This document shows, piece by piece, positions 63,502-64,000 of a stretch of DNA of 64,000 bases. The notes below the pieces were generated by a model. The model did not search any database. It was given only the letters and a program-made list of their open reading frames with translations, and was not told the origin of the DNA. Made by a program: the position numbers and the translations under genes. The stretch is from Polaromonas sp. YR568. Lineage in GTDB: Bacteria > Pseudomonadota > Gammaproteobacteria > Burkholderiales > Burkholderiaceae_C. Numbering within the stretch: position 1 is the first letter of the stretch; each line of letters starts with the position of its first letter. The stretch spans positions 1 to 64,000 of the forward strand of contig CAMCUN010000007.1 of the NCBI GenBank assembly GCA_945878995.1, in the 5' to 3' direction.

Positions 63502-63749
63502 GCGCCGCCGCTCGGTGCAGGCTGAGGTTTTTGCGCCAATTCAGGCGGCGACTCAGCCACACTTTGGCGCAGCAAGGCCGCGTCCAAACGCTGGCCAACT
63601 TGGTCGCGCGATATTTTCAGCACGTTCATGCGCATGGCCGTTTGTTCGAGCTCGGCGTCTATGAACGCCAGGTAACGCAGGTGGCCCTTGGCTTCCTCGT
63701 TCAGGGTGTCGAACTCGTAGGCCAGACCGTTGATTTTGATGAGCGGCAT
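63498..63749 (-). CDS. small DUF6447-like protein
   Basis: 83 residues: PLIKINGLAYEFDTLNEEAKGHLRYLAFIDAELEQ, then a helical stretch and a Pro/Ala-rich end. I recall this pattern from short proteins annotated DUF6447. It lies immediately upstream of the GNAT gene with an ATGA overlap. No function is known. Confidence 0.75.
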   Translation of the reverse strand: MPLIKINGLAYEFDTLNEEAKGHLRYLAFIDAELEQTAMRMNVLKISRDQVGQRLDAALLRQSVAESPPELAQKPQPAPSGGA

Positions 63750-63770
63750 AAAAGATGGTCTTGGTTGGGT

Positions 63771-64000
63771 TTATTCAGAAAACGACAGCTGGCTGGCGGT
63801 TTTGCGCTCGCGCTCGGCCAGCCGCTTGCGCTGCGAGGCCGCCTTCCACTGTGTGATGGTTTGGGCCAACCACACCAGAGGCGGCAGCGCCCAGCGGTTA
63901 AGCAAGAGCGGCGTGAGCACAGGCACCAAGCGCACATAGAGCTTGCCCAGGCCCTGCACCAACAGCTCGTCATACAGGCACACAAAGCCGGCGGCGGCAC
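63771..64000 (-). CDS. 3' part of an unidentified gene cut by the window edge
   Basis: At least 75 residues remain, ending in ERKTASQLSFSE; the frame is open to the window end. A hydrophobic segment (RLVPVLTPLLLNRWALPPLVWLAQTI) is followed by a basic helical tail. It could be the tail of a membrane-associated protein in the same small operon as the DUF6447-like and GNAT genes (21-bp gap). A GTG at 63983 could also begin a 70-residue protein. Unidentified. Confidence 0.55.
   Translation of the reverse strand, partial: AAAGFVCLYDELLVQGLGKLYVRLVPVLTPLLLNRWALPPLVWLAQTITQWKAASQRKRLAERERKTASQLSFSE

Overview
The window is GC-rich, densely packed bacterial chromosome. The suhB / trmJ / cysE group, the divergent pmbA-yjgA pair followed by mogA, and six Bug-type (TctC-like) periplasmic binding proteins without a permease point to a betaproteobacterium of the order Burkholderiales, most likely Comamonadaceae. 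This is inferred from gene content and style, not from a marker gene. No rRNA, tRNA, CRISPR array or prophage was seen.

Layout. (1) 119-4715, minus: a three-gene operon with a DsbA/HCCA-isomerase-like protein, an AtsA-type arylsulfatase and a predicted beta-propeller protein. (2) 4989-5924: a quinone-oxidoreductase-like enzyme. (3) 6075-17379: a B12-dependent mutase cluster. It has a MeaB GTPase, a TetR repressor, two atypical crotonases, an acyl-CoA dehydrogenase, a split cobalamin mutase (large plus small subunit), two Bug proteins, a family III CoA-transferase and an MmgE/PrpD protein. (4) 17631-25085: a second TetR gene convergent with a five-gene minus-strand operon (fadD, sulfatase, formylglycine-generating enzyme, aldehyde dehydrogenase, sterol-desaturase-like hydroxylase). 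The two sulfatase operons share an ACAGTACA-N4-TGTAYTGT palindrome immediately upstream of their first genes. (5) 25275-25614: a 104-bp tandem REP-type repeat. (6) 25648-36866: a LysR gene and a hydroxyacid utilisation cluster (Ldh2-type dehydrogenase, SSADH-like dehydrogenase, cupin, TRAP transporter, class II aldolase, 2-hydroxyacid dehydrogenase), then two tandemly duplicated Bug genes.

(7) 36985-41923, minus: a two-subunit molybdenum hydroxylase, an ACMSD-like amidohydrolase and a Bug protein. (8) 42259-42493: a 235-bp MITE-like element with 18-bp terminal inverted repeats and a 5-bp target duplication, next to a crotonase gene. (9) 43511-51063, minus: a P450 / enoyl reductase / two thiolases / acyl-CoA ligase / Bug operon, then an esterase, a second CoA-transferase and an EamA exporter (to 54381). 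(10) 54393-64000: core genes (pmbA, yjgA/darP, mogA, cysE, trmJ, suhB), an aspartate dehydrogenase placed between trmJ and suhB, and a small group holding two predicted Fe(II)/2-oxoglutarate-type oxygenases and a GNAT protein.

Most of the window is a catabolic region for carboxylic acids, CoA esters and sulfate esters. The two strongest candidates for undescribed biology are the co-regulated sulfatase operons and the cobalamin mutase cluster. In the first, one sulfatase has a non-canonical CTVSR maturation motif and is paired with a membrane-anchored FGE. In the second, the mutase keeps methylmalonyl-type substrate residues but has lost several conserved adenosyl- and cobalamin-contact residues.
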